Below the pieces are notes generated by a model. That model worked only from the letters and a program-made list of their open reading frames with translations. It had not been told where the DNA came from and did no database searches. From NCBI GenBank assembly GCA_900542295.1, contig UQNJ01000007.1, positions 1-64,000 on the forward strand: a stretch of DNA of 64,000 nucleotides, read 5' to 3'. Source of the DNA: an uncultured Eubacteriales bacterium. GTDB lineage: Bacteria > Bacillota > Clostridia > Peptostreptococcales > Anaerovoracaceae. A program made the translations under genes and the position numbers. Shown one piece after another: positions 23,805 to 33,514 of this stretch (position 1 is the stretch's first letter; every line of letters starts with the position of its first letter).

Positions 23805-25760
23805 TTAAGCTTCCTCAGCCTTATGAGCTTCGATTATTTTGTTTGCAAGATGTGCAGGAACTTCTTCGTATTTTTCAAACTTCATCGTGAAGCTTCCTCT
23901 TGCCTGAGTCATTGCTCTCAAGCCGATTGCATAATCAAACAGTTCTGCTTGAGGTGCTTCTGCCAAAAGTTTCTGTCCGCCGTCTATCATAGGCTCCATT
24001 CCTAAAATTTTTCCTCTTCTCTTATTCATATCGCCCATTACATCTCCCATGTAATCATCCGGTACGAAAATTTCGAGTCTCATTATCGGCTCCAGCAGGC
24101 AAGGTTTTGCTTCTGTAATGCCCTTTTTAAACGCCAAAGAAGCAGCAATCTTAAATGCCATTTCGTTTGAATCGACATCGTGATATGATCCATCATATAA
24201 AACAGCCTTTACATTTACTACTTTGCATCCTGCAAGAGGGCCTTTATCCATACATTCTATAAGACCTTTTTCAACGGCAGGCACATAATTCTTAGGCACT
24301 GAGCCGCCGAACAGTTCTTCTGAAAATTCAAATTCCTTTTCGGAAGGTGAGAATCTGATATGAACATCTCCGTACTGTCCTGCTCCTCCTGACTGTTTCT
24401 TATGTTTACCCTGAACATCTGATGTGCCCTTGATAGTTTCTCTGTATGCTATCTTCTGAGGCACTGTTTTTACGGTAACTCCGAATCTGTCTTTTAATTT
24501 TGCCAATATAACGCCAAGCTGTATGTCTCCCTGTCCGCCAAGCAAAGTCTGACGAGTTTCAGTATTTCTTTCTACAACAAACGAAGGGTCTTCCTCTCTA
24601 AGCTTGTTGAGACCTGTTCCCATCTTATCTTCATCGTTCTTGTCAGCAGCTTCAATTGCTATGAAATATGAAGGCTGCGGATAATCAAGCGGCAGATATC
24701 TTATTATGTCGCTCTTATCGCAGAGAGTATCTCCTGACAGAGTATACTGTAATTTTGCTACGGCAACTATATCACCGGCCTCTGCATAATCAAGCTCTGT
24801 CTGGTTCTTTCCTCTTAAGAAGAATAACTTTCCTAATTTTTCTGATTTTCCTGCTCTTTCGTTATAAACTTCAGTTCCGGAATTAAGCTTTCCGGTAACC
24901 ACCTTCATAACTGAAATCTTTCCTACGAACGGGTCTACTATAGTCTTGAACACAAAAGCCGAAGACGGTGCATCCACTACCGACATTCTTTCAACAGGCT
25001 CGTTCTTATCGTTAAACCCTGCATAAGGTCCGTGTTCAAGCGGAGTAGGAACATATGTAACGAGAAGATCAAGAAGACCTTCAAGGCCTGCTCCAAGCTG
25101 GAATGCAGATGAACATACAGGAACGATACCGCCGTCTGCAATTCCTTTCTTAAGTCCTCTCAGGACTTCTTCATCGGAAAAATCATCACCGTTAAAATAC
25201 TTTTCCATAAGTTCATCATCGGTCATAGCGATAGCCTCTTTAAGCTCCTCATCTATCTCTGCCGAAAGCGGCCAGCTGAAAGGAATCAGTTTTTCTCCAA
25301 ATTTATCCTTTAATTCGCCAAAAGTCTTATAGAAGTCAAATTCATCTTTATCTCTTTTGTTGATAACTATAAATCTTGGGGTCTTATATCTTTCGCAGGC
25401 CTTCCACGCAGCTTCTGTACCAACCTGAATACCTGAACCGGCATCTACCATTATAACAGCAGCTTCTGCCGCTCTCAGCGCAGCATTTACTTCGCCTACG
25501 AAATCGAAGTAACCTGGAGTGTCAATGAAATTTATTTTATTCTCTTTCCAAAGTATCGGAACTACAGATGTATTGATGGAATATCCTCTTTCTATCTCCA
25601 TCTTATCATAATCGGAAACTGTGTTTCCGTCTTCAACTTTACCCATTCTGTTGATTACACCTGTTGCCAGAAGTGCAGCCTCAAGAAAAGTAGTTTTACC
25701 ACATCCACCGTGACCAAGCAGCGCCACATTTCTGATGTTTTCGCTTGTGTAGCCTTTCAT
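23805..25760 (-). CDS. Elongation factor G-like GTPase
   Basis: About 651 residues. The EF-G architecture is complete: G domain with GHGGCGKTT, the switch-II DTPGYFDFVGEV and NKRD, domains III-V ending in GYVP-like LEPIMRLEIFVPDDYMGDVMGDMNKRRGKILGME. Its divergence from canonical FusA (the P-loop is not AHIDAGKTT) places it with the EF-G-like proteins of many Bacillota, whose role is unclear and may lie in ribosome rescue or recycling. The start at 25760 follows GGGAGG by ten bases; an upstream TTG is less likely. Single gene with its own promoter and terminator. Confidence 0.9.
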   Translation of the reverse strand: MKGYTSENIRNVALLGHGGCGKTTFLEAALLATGVINRMGKVEDGNTVSDYDKMEIERGYSINTSVVPILWKENKINFIDTPGYFDFVGEVNAALRAAEAAVIMVDAGSGIQVGTEAAWKACERYKTPRFIVINKRDKDEFDFYKTFGELKDKFGEKLIPFSWPLSAEIDEELKEAIAMTDDELMEKYFNGDDFSDEEVLRGLKKGIADGGIVPVCSSAFQLGAGLEGLLDLLVTYVPTPLEHGPYAGFNDKNEPVERMSVVDAPSSAFVFKTIVDPFVGKISVMKVVTGKLNSGTEVYNERAGKSEKLGKLFFLRGKNQTELDYAEAGDIVAVAKLQYTLSGDTLCDKSDIIRYLPLDYPQPSYFIAIEAADKNDEDKMGTGLNKLREEDPSFVVERNTETRQTLLGGQGDIQLGVILAKLKDRFGVTVKTVPQKIAYRETIKGTSDVQGKHKKQSGGAGQYGDVHIRFSPSEKEFEFSEELFGGSVPKNYVPAVEKGLIECMDKGPLAGCKVVNVKAVLYDGSYHDVDSNEMAFKIAASLAFKKGITEAKPCLLEPIMRLEIFVPDDYMGDVMGDMNKRRGKILGMEPMIDGGQKLLAEAPQAELFDYAIGLRAMTQARGSFTMKFEKYEEVPAHLANKIIEAHKAEEA

Positions 25761-25797
25761 CTGTTTTGGACCTCCCAAATATTTTAAAATTGCCTTA

Positions 25798-25826
25798 ATT
25801 ATAGCAAACGGACATATAAATTACAA
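25798..25826 (-). promoter_or_regulatory. Promoter of the EF-G-like gene
   Basis: TTGTAA (25826-25821), a 17-base spacer and TATAAT (25803-25798) lie 38 bases before the chosen start on the minus strand. Confidence 0.65.
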
Positions 25827-25931
25827 TAGTTTTTAAGTTAACAATTGTGATATTGGGCAATTCGCCTTAAACAGAAGGCTGTAATCAAAATCTGTTTTTT
25901 GCTCCTGTATATACCTTAATCCACCTTTGCT

Positions 25932-26525
25932 CTACAACTGCCTGTCGTATAAACTTTTAATCGCAGAAACACAGCTTTCAATTCCGACAGCACCGCTGTT
26001 AATGCACAAATGATAATCTTCTGCATTACCGAACTTCTGATTTGTATATGCCTTCAAGTACCGTATTCTGCTCTTATCTACAATTTCTGTATATTTCTTG
26101 GCCTTTTCAAAAGTTATACCGTAAACATCGGCGATTTTACTTATACGTTTATTCTTATCGGCATAAATAAAAACATTCAGCACATCATCACGCTTTGCCA
26201 AAATATTGTTCGCACCTCTTCCAACTATAACACAAGGCTCACGCTCGGCGATCTCCTAAATCGTTCTTGCCAATGATAAAAAAACTCTATCTCCCAAAGA
26301 TATATAAGAATTTGCAATATCCGACTGAAATGCAGCAGAAAAATAATAATCTGTCCGTTTTTCAAACAATTCAAAAAATTTTGTGTCTATACCACTGTTT
26401 TTTGATGCTTCGTCAAAAATTTCTTTATCATAAAAAGAGATATTTAATCTTTTAGCAAGTTCTTCGCCAATCTCCCTTCCACCGCTTCCGAACTGGCGAC
26501 TAATTGTTATAATTCTGTTTTTCAT
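25932..26525 (-). pseudogene. Cytidylate kinase-like gene interrupted by an in-frame TAG
   Basis: A single frame of about 198 codons reads as a cytidylate-kinase-like P-loop protein: MKNRIITISRQFGSGGREIGEELAKRL at the start and, downstream, an IAERE-CVIVGRGANN-type segment and KRDDVLNVFIYAD. It is cut at codon 90 by TAG (26258-26256), between ARTI and EIAERE. Both halves are in the same frame, and CAG (Gln) at this place would need only one C-to-T change. The most likely reading is a recent nonsense mutation. The downstream half could be re-initiated at 26201, but it lacks the P-loop. Last gene of the TetR-MATE operon. Confidence 0.85.
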
Positions 26526-26545
26526 GTATTAAATCTCCTTTTACT

Positions 26546-27899
26546 TTAAGCCATATTCTTATTTGCAATCCTTTTCATAGATTTTATTGAAAGAAGACAA
26601 ACTATAACAGTTAAAATGTCTGCCGCTGGCTGTGAAAGGTAAATACCGTTCACTCCCATGATTTTAGGCAGTATCAATATGAACGGAATATAAAACAAAC
26701 CTTGTCGTATAACCGAAAGAAACAATCCATATTTTGAATCTCCTATTGTCTGATACGTGATCGTCATCATATAACACAAGCCAAACGCCGGATACAAAAT
26801 AACCTGTGAAACAAGCAGCCATTTTCCATAATTCAAAATCACCGGATTGTTGTTAAAGACGGAAATAAGCGGCTCCGCCAAAGCAATGTAGATTGCCGCC
26901 ACAATCACCGTCAGCATTATAGCTCCTTTTAATGCAAAACGTACCGAACTGTGAAATCTGTCTTTATCTTTAGCACCAAAGGCGTAAGCTGCAACAGGCT
27001 GATATCCCTGCATAAATCCCATAATAACATAGCATCCTATCAATATCAGTCTCTGAACAACGCCATAAGCGGCGATAATTTCATCAGACTGCGGCAGCGA
27101 GGCTGCGGCAATATTTGTTAGTGAAGCAGCAAGGGACAGGCATATCTGTATTACAGCAGTTGGGATTCCTATCATAGCAACGGTTTTTATAAGCTTCCAC
27201 TGCGGGTGAACGGCGGATTTCTTGATTTTAATTATCGATCTGCCACTTAAATAAAACCATGTTAAGATAAAAAATGTAACAAACTGGGATACCGTAGTGG
27301 CCAGTGAAGCTCCCTCTACACCCATGTTAAGACCCCAGTCAAACATAAAAACAGGATCCAGTATAATGTTCAGCAAAGCGCCTGTTATAACCGCAACAGA
27401 GGATATCTTTACAGATGACTCTGCCCTTGCCGTACAATTCATACTTTGAGCCGGCAAGTTAGCCAGTGCCGCTACAAACATCCAGAAAGCATAATCCTTT
27501 GCTAACGGCAGAGAAGCATCAGAAGCTCCAAATGCTTTCATTAAAGGTTCAATAAAAATGATTCCGCCAATACACAGCAATATGCCAATACCGATGGATA
27601 TTCCGATAATCGTTGTAACTGTATGACTTGCGCCTTCCATATCTTTAGCGCCTAACTGACGGCCCGCCAGAACAGCAGCACCGGCTGTAAATATATTTTC
27701 AAATGAGCAGAAGCGGTACTGTTACCCCCACTGCCGTAAGTGCTATATCCGAATCCAACATTCCTATATATGCAGTGTCCACAAGGTTGTATACCGCTTT
27801 TGCCAGCAAAGCAATAGTTGCCGGTAAAGCCAATCTGACAATTGCCTTTGACGGCTCCATTTCCTCTAAAAGAGAATTTGCATTTTTTACATCAGACAA
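26546..27899 (-). pseudogene. MATE family efflux transporter, frameshifted
   Basis: A multidrug/toxic-compound exporter gene broken near its 5' end. Codons 1-66 (from a TTG at 27899 behind AAGGAG; the frame opens at a GTG at 27908) read MSDVKNANSLLEEMEPSKAI, then LALPATIALLAKAVYNLVDTAYIG, and stop at 27699 in VPLLLI-stop. The remaining MATE sequence continues in the +1 frame (FENIFTAGAAVLAGRQLGAKD) through about 12 helices to 26546. One extra base, or two missing, near 27699-27705 explains this. A sequencing error would look the same. The larger downstream part starts only at internal codons. Confidence 0.87.
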
Positions 27900-27904
27900 T
27901 AAAA

Positions 27905-28519
27905 TCACTCCTTTCTTTCAACAACACCGTATAATAAAATATCCAATGCTTTTTTACAGCTTTTTTCATGCTCTTCAAATTCTGATTCAGACAATCGCAT
28001 AACCTGATATTTTGCATTTATAAAATCCTGAAACTGTCTGAATGTATCAATAACTTCACTAACTGCAATATTTGGATTTAAAGATACCGACGATAATATC
28101 CTCTGCAGTATCCCAATATTCAAAATATCAAATTCTTTTCTTGCTTTTTCAATTTCATCCTTCAGATGTAAAGGTGGTGAAATAATTGCCTCACAAAAAA
28201 TTCTTTGATACACAGGATTTTCAACAAAAAATAATAATCTTGCCGAAAAATATTCTTCCAGCTGTTCTTTTGCACTGCCTTTCAGATTTTGCATTTTACA
28301 ATTGAGATATTCAGTCAATAAAACAAAACATTCTTCTATGCATGACAGAAACAGGCTGTCCTTAGTATCAAAATAATGATATATAATCCCTTTTGATATC
28401 CCCTGAGCAGAGCAAATTGCATTTACTGAGCTTGCCCCATATCCTTTTTCAGAAAATTCCTTTAAAGCACTGTCCATAATACGACGTTTTGTCTGCTGAT
28501 TTTTTTCTTCTCGTTTCAT
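27905..28519 (-). CDS. TetR family transcriptional repressor
   Basis: About 204 residues. The N-terminal helix-turn-helix is typical (TKRRIMDSALKEFSEKGYGASSVNAICSAQGISKGIIYHYFDTKDSLF), with a divergent ligand-binding C-terminus. The start at 28519 (MKREEKN) is preferred, with GGGAGG just upstream. The stop overlaps the start region of the MATE gene, so it heads the operon. Two identical-core operators upstream imply autoregulation and control of the broken MATE and kinase genes. The inducer is unknown. Confidence 0.92.
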   Translation of the reverse strand: MKREEKNQQTKRRIMDSALKEFSEKGYGASSVNAICSAQGISKGIIYHYFDTKDSLFLSCIEECFVLLTEYLNCKMQNLKGSAKEQLEEYFSARLLFFVENPVYQRIFCEAIISPPLHLKDEIEKARKEFDILNIGILQRILSSVSLNPNIAVSEVIDTFRQFQDFINAKYQVMRLSESEFEEHEKSCKKALDILLYGVVERKE

Positions 28520-28532
28520 GGTGCCTCCCAAT

Positions 28533-28589
28533 ATTGACCATTCGGTCTATTTTTCAACAATGATAACACAAATTGACCATTCGGTTAAT
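28533..28589. promoter_or_regulatory. Pair of TetR operators
   Basis: ATTGACCATTCGGT occurs at 28533-28546 and 28572-28585 (39 bases apart). Each contains GACC-N4-GGT(C), the dyad type bound by many TetR repressors. The first lies 14 bases before the TetR start codon. Confidence 0.75.
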
Positions 28590-28644
28590 ATTTTCCGCCT
28601 GATTATTACATTTCCGGTATTTAAAATGTATTAGTCCTCTTTAA

Positions 28645-28673
28645 TTGCAGAGTTTTTGGTGCTGTGATATACT
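28645..28673 (+). promoter_or_regulatory. Promoter of the mosaic-protein operon
   Basis: TTGCAG (28645-28650), a 17-base spacer and TATACT (28668-28673) stand 39 bases before the ATG at 28712. A good sigma-A promoter divergent from the TetR operon. Confidence 0.75.
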
Positions 28674-28711
28674 ATAGTAAATTTTAATCCAGACCAAACA
28701 GGGAGAAAACC

Positions 28712-31700
28712 ATGGAAAACAACACCATATTAAACACGATGGTTCAGCGTGCCATGACAGAAAAAGTATTTTTAAATAAAGTCGATATGTCTGCCTCTGA
28801 AATGAAAAAACTTCTTAAAAGTGTAAATATACATGATATTTGTAATGAGATAATCGTATCTGCTCAAAATGACGGAAGGTTCTCTTCTCAGAAGGTTTTA
28901 GAGGCTGCTGAGCCGCTTTTGTCAACTTGCAGCAGTCCGCCGCAGGAAGGTCGTCTTCTGAATGCGTACAATGCCATCCTTCTCAGTCTGTTTCCGGAAA
29001 AGCAGGTTGTATTTACCGAGTCTCAGGAAATAAGAAAAGGTCGGCTTTTTCTGCTGCAATTACTAAGCTCTCTGTACAGATTTGAACGGAAAAATCTGCC
29101 CTTTGACCCAACCTCCGAAATATGTCTTTTATCATATGATGAAATACCCTCCGGAGATTATGAAAACGAATATGTTAAGCTGCTTGAACTTATAAATCAC
29201 AACTATCTGTATGAATTTATGCGTATCGGTGTGGATATTACACCATTCAACACTCTTGGTCACATTGCAGGAGTCCATTATGTTGCAATGCATGCCGCCC
29301 GTCAGCTGACAGCCTTGGGAGTACCCGTGGATTTGGCTCTTATTTCCGGGGCGGCAGCAGGTCATGACATAGGAAAATACGGTTGCAAAAAAAGTGAAGA
29401 AAAGCGAATCCCTTACCTGCACTATTATTACACCGACCTTTGTTTCAAACGCTTCGACATGCCTATGATCGGCCATATTGCTGCAAACCACTCCACATGG
29501 GATTTAGAACTGGACAATCTTTCAGCAGAAGCGCTCCTTCTCATTTATGCTGATTTTCGTGTCAAAAGCACACGAAATAGCGACGGCAGAGAGACAGTTA
29601 ATTTCTATACTCTCGACCAGTCCTTTGAAGTTATTCTGAATAAACTCGACAATGTAGATGCAGCAAAAGAGCACAGATACAGAAAAGTCTACAACAAGCT
29701 TAAAGACTTTGAAAATTACATGATAGATTTAGGGGTGGATGTAAAGCTTCCCGGCATTCCTGCCAGAAAGCCCGAGACTCCTTTGCCTTCGCATAAAAAG
29801 GACTTTTCTCTTCTCAGCGGTGACAAAGTGGTTTCAGAGCTTAAATATCTCTCTATTGAGCACAATATAAACCTCATGCACAAGTTTTACAGCCAAGAAG
29901 AGTTCGCAGGGCTTCTTGAAACAGCCAGAAGTGAAAAGCAGTGGAAAAACTTAAGAACTTATATTTCCATATTCGGAGAATATTCAACATATATGACCGA
30001 AAAGCAAAAACTCATGACACTGCGTTTTCTTTGTGAGCTGCTGGTTCATAGAGAAAGTGACATAAGAAATCAAGCAGGGGAAATAATAGGTCAGATTATC
30101 GCTCATTTCAACGAAGAATATAAAAAAGAGCTTCCCGACGGTGTGCTTCCTCCAAAAAAGGAAATTACAAATCTTTCATTATGGGAAAACATGCTGAATT
30201 TCATACTAATGCCGGATCACAGATTAACTCAGCAGCACAAGAAGTGGATTGAAAACACTCTGAAAAGTGTAATATCTGCGCTGCTTGCAAATTCAGACGC
30301 CTTAAAACGCAAATCCTATATAGATGCTCTCCTTATATGGTATGAAAACAAGAATCTTACTGCACAGAATAAAGAAGCTCTGCTTCAGGCTGCGATAATG
30401 ATTGACCCGAGTCTCTGTACTGATGCGCAAATTGAAAGATTTACAGCTTTTGCTGTCAAAACCGTTGCTTCAGAAAAAAAAGAGCTGAAAACCGCAGCAG
30501 TCGATGTCCTTACCCACTTCAACGGCAAGGATTATGACCGATATCGCAGACAACTTAAAACATGCCTTGGTCTTGATCCCGACATGGATATCTCTCAGGA
30601 AACACTTTCCGAAATGTATCTTGATAATCTAAAGGCGAGCACACCATGGCCGATTAAAGTCGCCAACATACAGCTTATGCTGCGTTCTCTTGAGGAAAAG
30701 TCCGGTGAAGGTCAAGCCCTTCATGTTGCCACTCACTTAGGTAATCTTATAAAAGTCAGTGAAACCGTGATAGTAAGAAAAAGTGCCGGCTCTGCTCTCG
30801 TTTCAATAATAGATAGACTTCCCTTAGAACAGAGGAACGAAATTGCAGTAGAACTTGGCAAGGGTCTTGAAATAGGAGATTATCAGTTTTCCAAGTACAT
30901 CCCTGATTATCTTGGACTTATAATGCTTAATCTTCCGCCGAGAGAACTTGATGAACTTATCCTTGATTTGGAGAAATTCCTTGTTGCCACCAACGGACAA
31001 GTTGCAGCAGCAGTTCTTCACACCTTCGGTATAATAATAGAAAATTACGGAATGTATCAAAGCCTTTTCGGTGATCAGGAGAACGAATCGGAAAGAAACG
31101 CAAGAAAATACAAGCTCGTCAGCCTGATAATAAGAGGCTTTGCCAATTACAATTCCACAATAAGCCAGGAAGCCCTCTGGACCATAGGCATGCACCTGTT
31201 CGGTTCGCCAAAGCTGTCTTTAACTGAAAAGTACAACATATTCTGTCACTGCGGCAAGCGTCTTCTGACTCTCTATGAGAACAGACCGGAAACAGAACTG
31301 GACTTCTTCAACAATGCAGCAGCTTTAAAGCACCTTTACAGATTTATCTGCAGCTACGAACTTGAAGTGGGCGATTTTAAAATACCCGAAAGTAAAAAGG
31401 TGGCTTTCTTCCCCGGAACATTTGACCCGTTCAGTCTAAGTCACAAGGCTATCGCAACCGAAATACGAAACATGGGTTTTGAAGTTTTTCTGGCTCTTGA
31501 TGAGTTTAGCTGGTCAAAGAAGACTCAGCCAAGACTTCAGCGCCGTAAAATATTAAGCATGTCCGTATCCGATGAAGAAAACATATATATATTCCCCGAC
31601 GATATCCCCGTAAATATCGCCAATCCGTCTGATTTATCAAGACTAAAAGAGCTTTTTAAAGGCAAAGAACTATCTTTCGTCGCAGGCAGTGATGTAATCG

Positions 31701-33514
31701 AAAACGCTTCATGTTACAGGGCAGAACCTTCCGAAAATTCAATACATTCTCTGAACCATATAATTTTCAAACGCTCCTCTGACGAAAAGCGTGATGCAGC
31801 AGCAGGAAAAACACATTACCCTATTACCGGAGAGGTGATAAATCTTCATTTGGAAGAATATTTCGAGGATATAAGTTCAACACGCATAAGAGAAAACATC
31901 GACTCCGGCCGTGACATTTCAAATCTCATAGATCCGGTTGCTCAAAACTATATATTCGAAAACGGTCTTTACATGAGAGAACCTGCCTACAAGCATGTCC
32001 TGCAAGCACGTGACATTCATCTGAAAAGCCTGGAAAAATGCGATTCATCTGTAATAGGCGATATGAAAAAGGAACTTACCGCTCAAGGCTATGATATTGA
32101 TACAGTTTCCTCATATCTCGACTCCGAAAAGGTTCGTGTCATTACCATAAGAGACGGCAATCTTGATAATAAAATCGTTGCAGTTGCAGCCGTGAGCAAA
32201 TTAGACAGCATAGATTTTCTCTCAGCCTTCCATGATCAGGACATTGCAGCCTATATCAGAAGTCGTGCAGCCGGTTCCATAGCTGTTATCGGAGGGCTGT
32301 TTTTCAGCAGAGAAAGCCGCCTTACAAATCTGGAACAGGTAATCCTTGTGGAAATGCTTTCGGAACTTTTAGCAAAAGACTACACATATGTAGTTTATAA
32401 CCCGTGTGATCAGGCAGGTTTAAGTTCATCAATAGTTTCTACCGTAACAAAACAGGGCTTTGTAAATATTGCTCCGAAGGGATCCCTGCCTATATTTGCA
32501 GTGGATATGAGCTCCCCTGTAATAATATTCAAAAATGTAGACACTTTAATAAAACATCCTCTGAACAAAAACGAGGCTGTGCTTGAGGCTGTAGAAAAAG
32601 CTCACGACAAAATGCTCGAGATGCTTACTTCAATATATCCCGGCGAGCTCATTCTGTCATATAATTCAGGCATACTGTACTATAAGATAATCCACCGTAT
32701 AGCACAGATAAACAATGTATCTCCCGTTCCTTATGACCAAAAGGCTTACGGTAAATATATGGCAGTTCCTTTTGGCAAGCTCCTTGAAGGTGCTGCTGTT
32801 CCAAATACAGTAACAAAATCAATGCACACCGAAAAATATTTTTGTCGTGATGTTTCAGATTTTACAATTGAAGAAAAGAGTTATTACTCCACTCTGGAAA
32901 ATCAGGTAAAGACCATCAAATCCTTTAACAGACCTGTAATACTGGTCGATGACCTGCTTCATAAAGGATACAGAATGAACGAGATTGATCCTATATTAAA
33001 GGCTAATGATGTTCAGGTGGTTGAGACAGTAGTGGGTGTCCAGACCGGCCGCGGCCGAGATCTTATGACAATAAAAGAGCGCACCGTAGACAGTGCATAC
33101 TTTCTTCCAAACCTGAAGTGCTGGATAGATGAAAGTGATATGTACCCTTATATAGGCGGTGACAGCATGAAAGACAAGGGAGTCTCCGTTGGCAGCCAGA
33201 CTGTAATTCCATCTCTAAATCTGATACTTCCTTTTGCGGTTCCTACTTTCTTGGGAAATATTCCAGGTAAGGATCTGTACAATTATTCGATGACTTGCCT
33301 TGAAAACGCTCACGAAATACTTAAAACCATAGAATCGGAATATCAAAAACTGTTTGAAAAGAAACTTACTCTAAAAAGACTCGGCGAAGTAATAAATGAC
33401 CCTAAAAATCCCGACATGGTAAATCACCTGACTCCGGATACAAATACCGCTCCGTCTGAATATATAGAGAACGATATAGAAAAACTTATACGAATGAGGA
33501 AAATGTTCAAATGA
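28712..33514 (+). CDS. Giant mosaic protein: HD domain, helical repeats, NadD-like nucleotidyltransferase, GNAT-like, PRTase-like
   Basis: 1600 residues, no signal peptide or membrane segment. Domains in order: helical N-terminus; HDIG-type phosphohydrolase at about 180-300 (H184/H189, H218-D219 in GHDIGK, later H and D); long HEAT-like helical region about 375-885; NadD-type nucleotidyltransferase about 893-1095 (FFPGTFDPFSLSH, with S in place of the first His of the HxGH motif; C-terminal DISSTRIREN from 1053 as in NadD); GNAT-like fold about 1100-1280; and a phosphoribosyltransferase-like end with VDDLLHKG at 1412-1419. GGGAG precedes the ATG. It overlaps the next gene by four bases. The product is not assignable; chemistry on adenylylated or NAD-type nucleotides is inference. 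HD plus NadD recalls the adjacent nadD-yqeK genes of Bacillota. Confidence 0.85.
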   Translation: MENNTILNTMVQRAMTEKVFLNKVDMSASEMKKLLKSVNIHDICNEIIVSAQNDGRFSSQKVLEAAEPLLSTCSSPPQEGRLLNAYNAILLSLFPEKQVVFTESQEIRKGRLFLLQLLSSLYRFERKNLPFDPTSEICLLSYDEIPSGDYENEYVKLLELINHNYLYEFMRIGVDITPFNTLGHIAGVHYVAMHAARQLTALGVPVDLALISGAAAGHDIGKYGCKKSEEKRIPYLHYYYTDLCFKRFDMPMIGHIAANHSTWDLELDNLSAEALLLIYADFRVKSTRNSDGRETVNFYTLDQSFEVILNKLDNVDAAKEHRYRKVYNKLKDFENYMIDLGVDVKLPGIPARKPETPLPSHKKDFSLLSGDKVVSELKYLSIEHNINLMHKFYSQEEFAGLLETARSEKQWKNLRTYISIFGEYSTYMTEKQKLMTLRFLCELLVHRESDIRNQAGEIIGQIIAHFNEEYKKELPDGVLPPKKEITNLSLWENMLNFILMPDHRLTQQHKKWIENTLKSVISALLANSDALKRKSYIDALLIWYENKNLTAQNKEALLQAAIMIDPSLCTDAQIERFTAFAVKTVASEKKELKTAAVDVLTHFNGKDYDRYRRQLKTCLGLDPDMDISQETLSEMYLDNLKASTPWPIKVANIQLMLRSLEEKSGEGQALHVATHLGNLIKVSETVIVRKSAGSALVSIIDRLPLEQRNEIAVELGKGLEIGDYQFSKYIPDYLGLIMLNLPPRELDELILDLEKFLVATNGQVAAAVLHTFGIIIENYGMYQSLFGDQENESERNARKYKLVSLIIRGFANYNSTISQEALWTIGMHLFGSPKLSLTEKYNIFCHCGKRLLTLYENRPETELDFFNNAAALKHLYRFICSYELEVGDFKIPESKKVAFFPGTFDPFSLSHKAIATEIRNMGFEVFLALDEFSWSKKTQPRLQRRKILSMSVSDEENIYIFPDDIPVNIANPSDLSRLKELFKGKELSFVAGSDVIENASCYRAEPSENSIHSLNHIIFKRSSDEKRDAAAGKTHYPITGEVINLHLEEYFEDISSTRIRENIDSGRDISNLIDPVAQNYIFENGLYMREPAYKHVLQARDIHLKSLEKCDSSVIGDMKKELTAQGYDIDTVSSYLDSEKVRVITIRDGNLDNKIVAVAAVSKLDSIDFLSAFHDQDIAAYIRSRAAGSIAVIGGLFFSRESRLTNLEQVILVEMLSELLAKDYTYVVYNPCDQAGLSSSIVSTVTKQGFVNIAPKGSLPIFAVDMSSPVIIFKNVDTLIKHPLNKNEAVLEAVEKAHDKMLEMLTSIYPGELILSYNSGILYYKIIHRIAQINNVSPVPYDQKAYGKYMAVPFGKLLEGAAVPNTVTKSMHTEKYFCRDVSDFTIEEKSYYSTLENQVKTIKSFNRPVILVDDLLHKGYRMNEIDPILKANDVQVVETVVGVQTGRGRDLMTIKERTVDSAYFLPNLKCWIDESDMYPYIGGDSMKDKGVSVGSQTVIPSLNLILPFAVPTFLGNIPGKDLYNYSMTCLENAHEILKTIESEYQKLFEKKLTLKRLGEVINDPKNPDMVNHLTPDTNTAPSEYIENDIEKLIRMRKMFK

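Noticed and set aside
23805..25760. Canonical elongation factor G (fusA) or tetracycline-resistance protein
   Set aside because: The P-loop GHGGCGKTT and overall divergence fit the EF-G-like paralogue; it is not in the rpsL-rpsG-fusA-tuf context.
25932..26525. Pyrrolysine or programmed readthrough at the TAG of the kinase-like gene
   Set aside because: No pyl gene or readthrough signal is visible in the window, and the protein is not a methylamine enzyme. A point mutation explains it.
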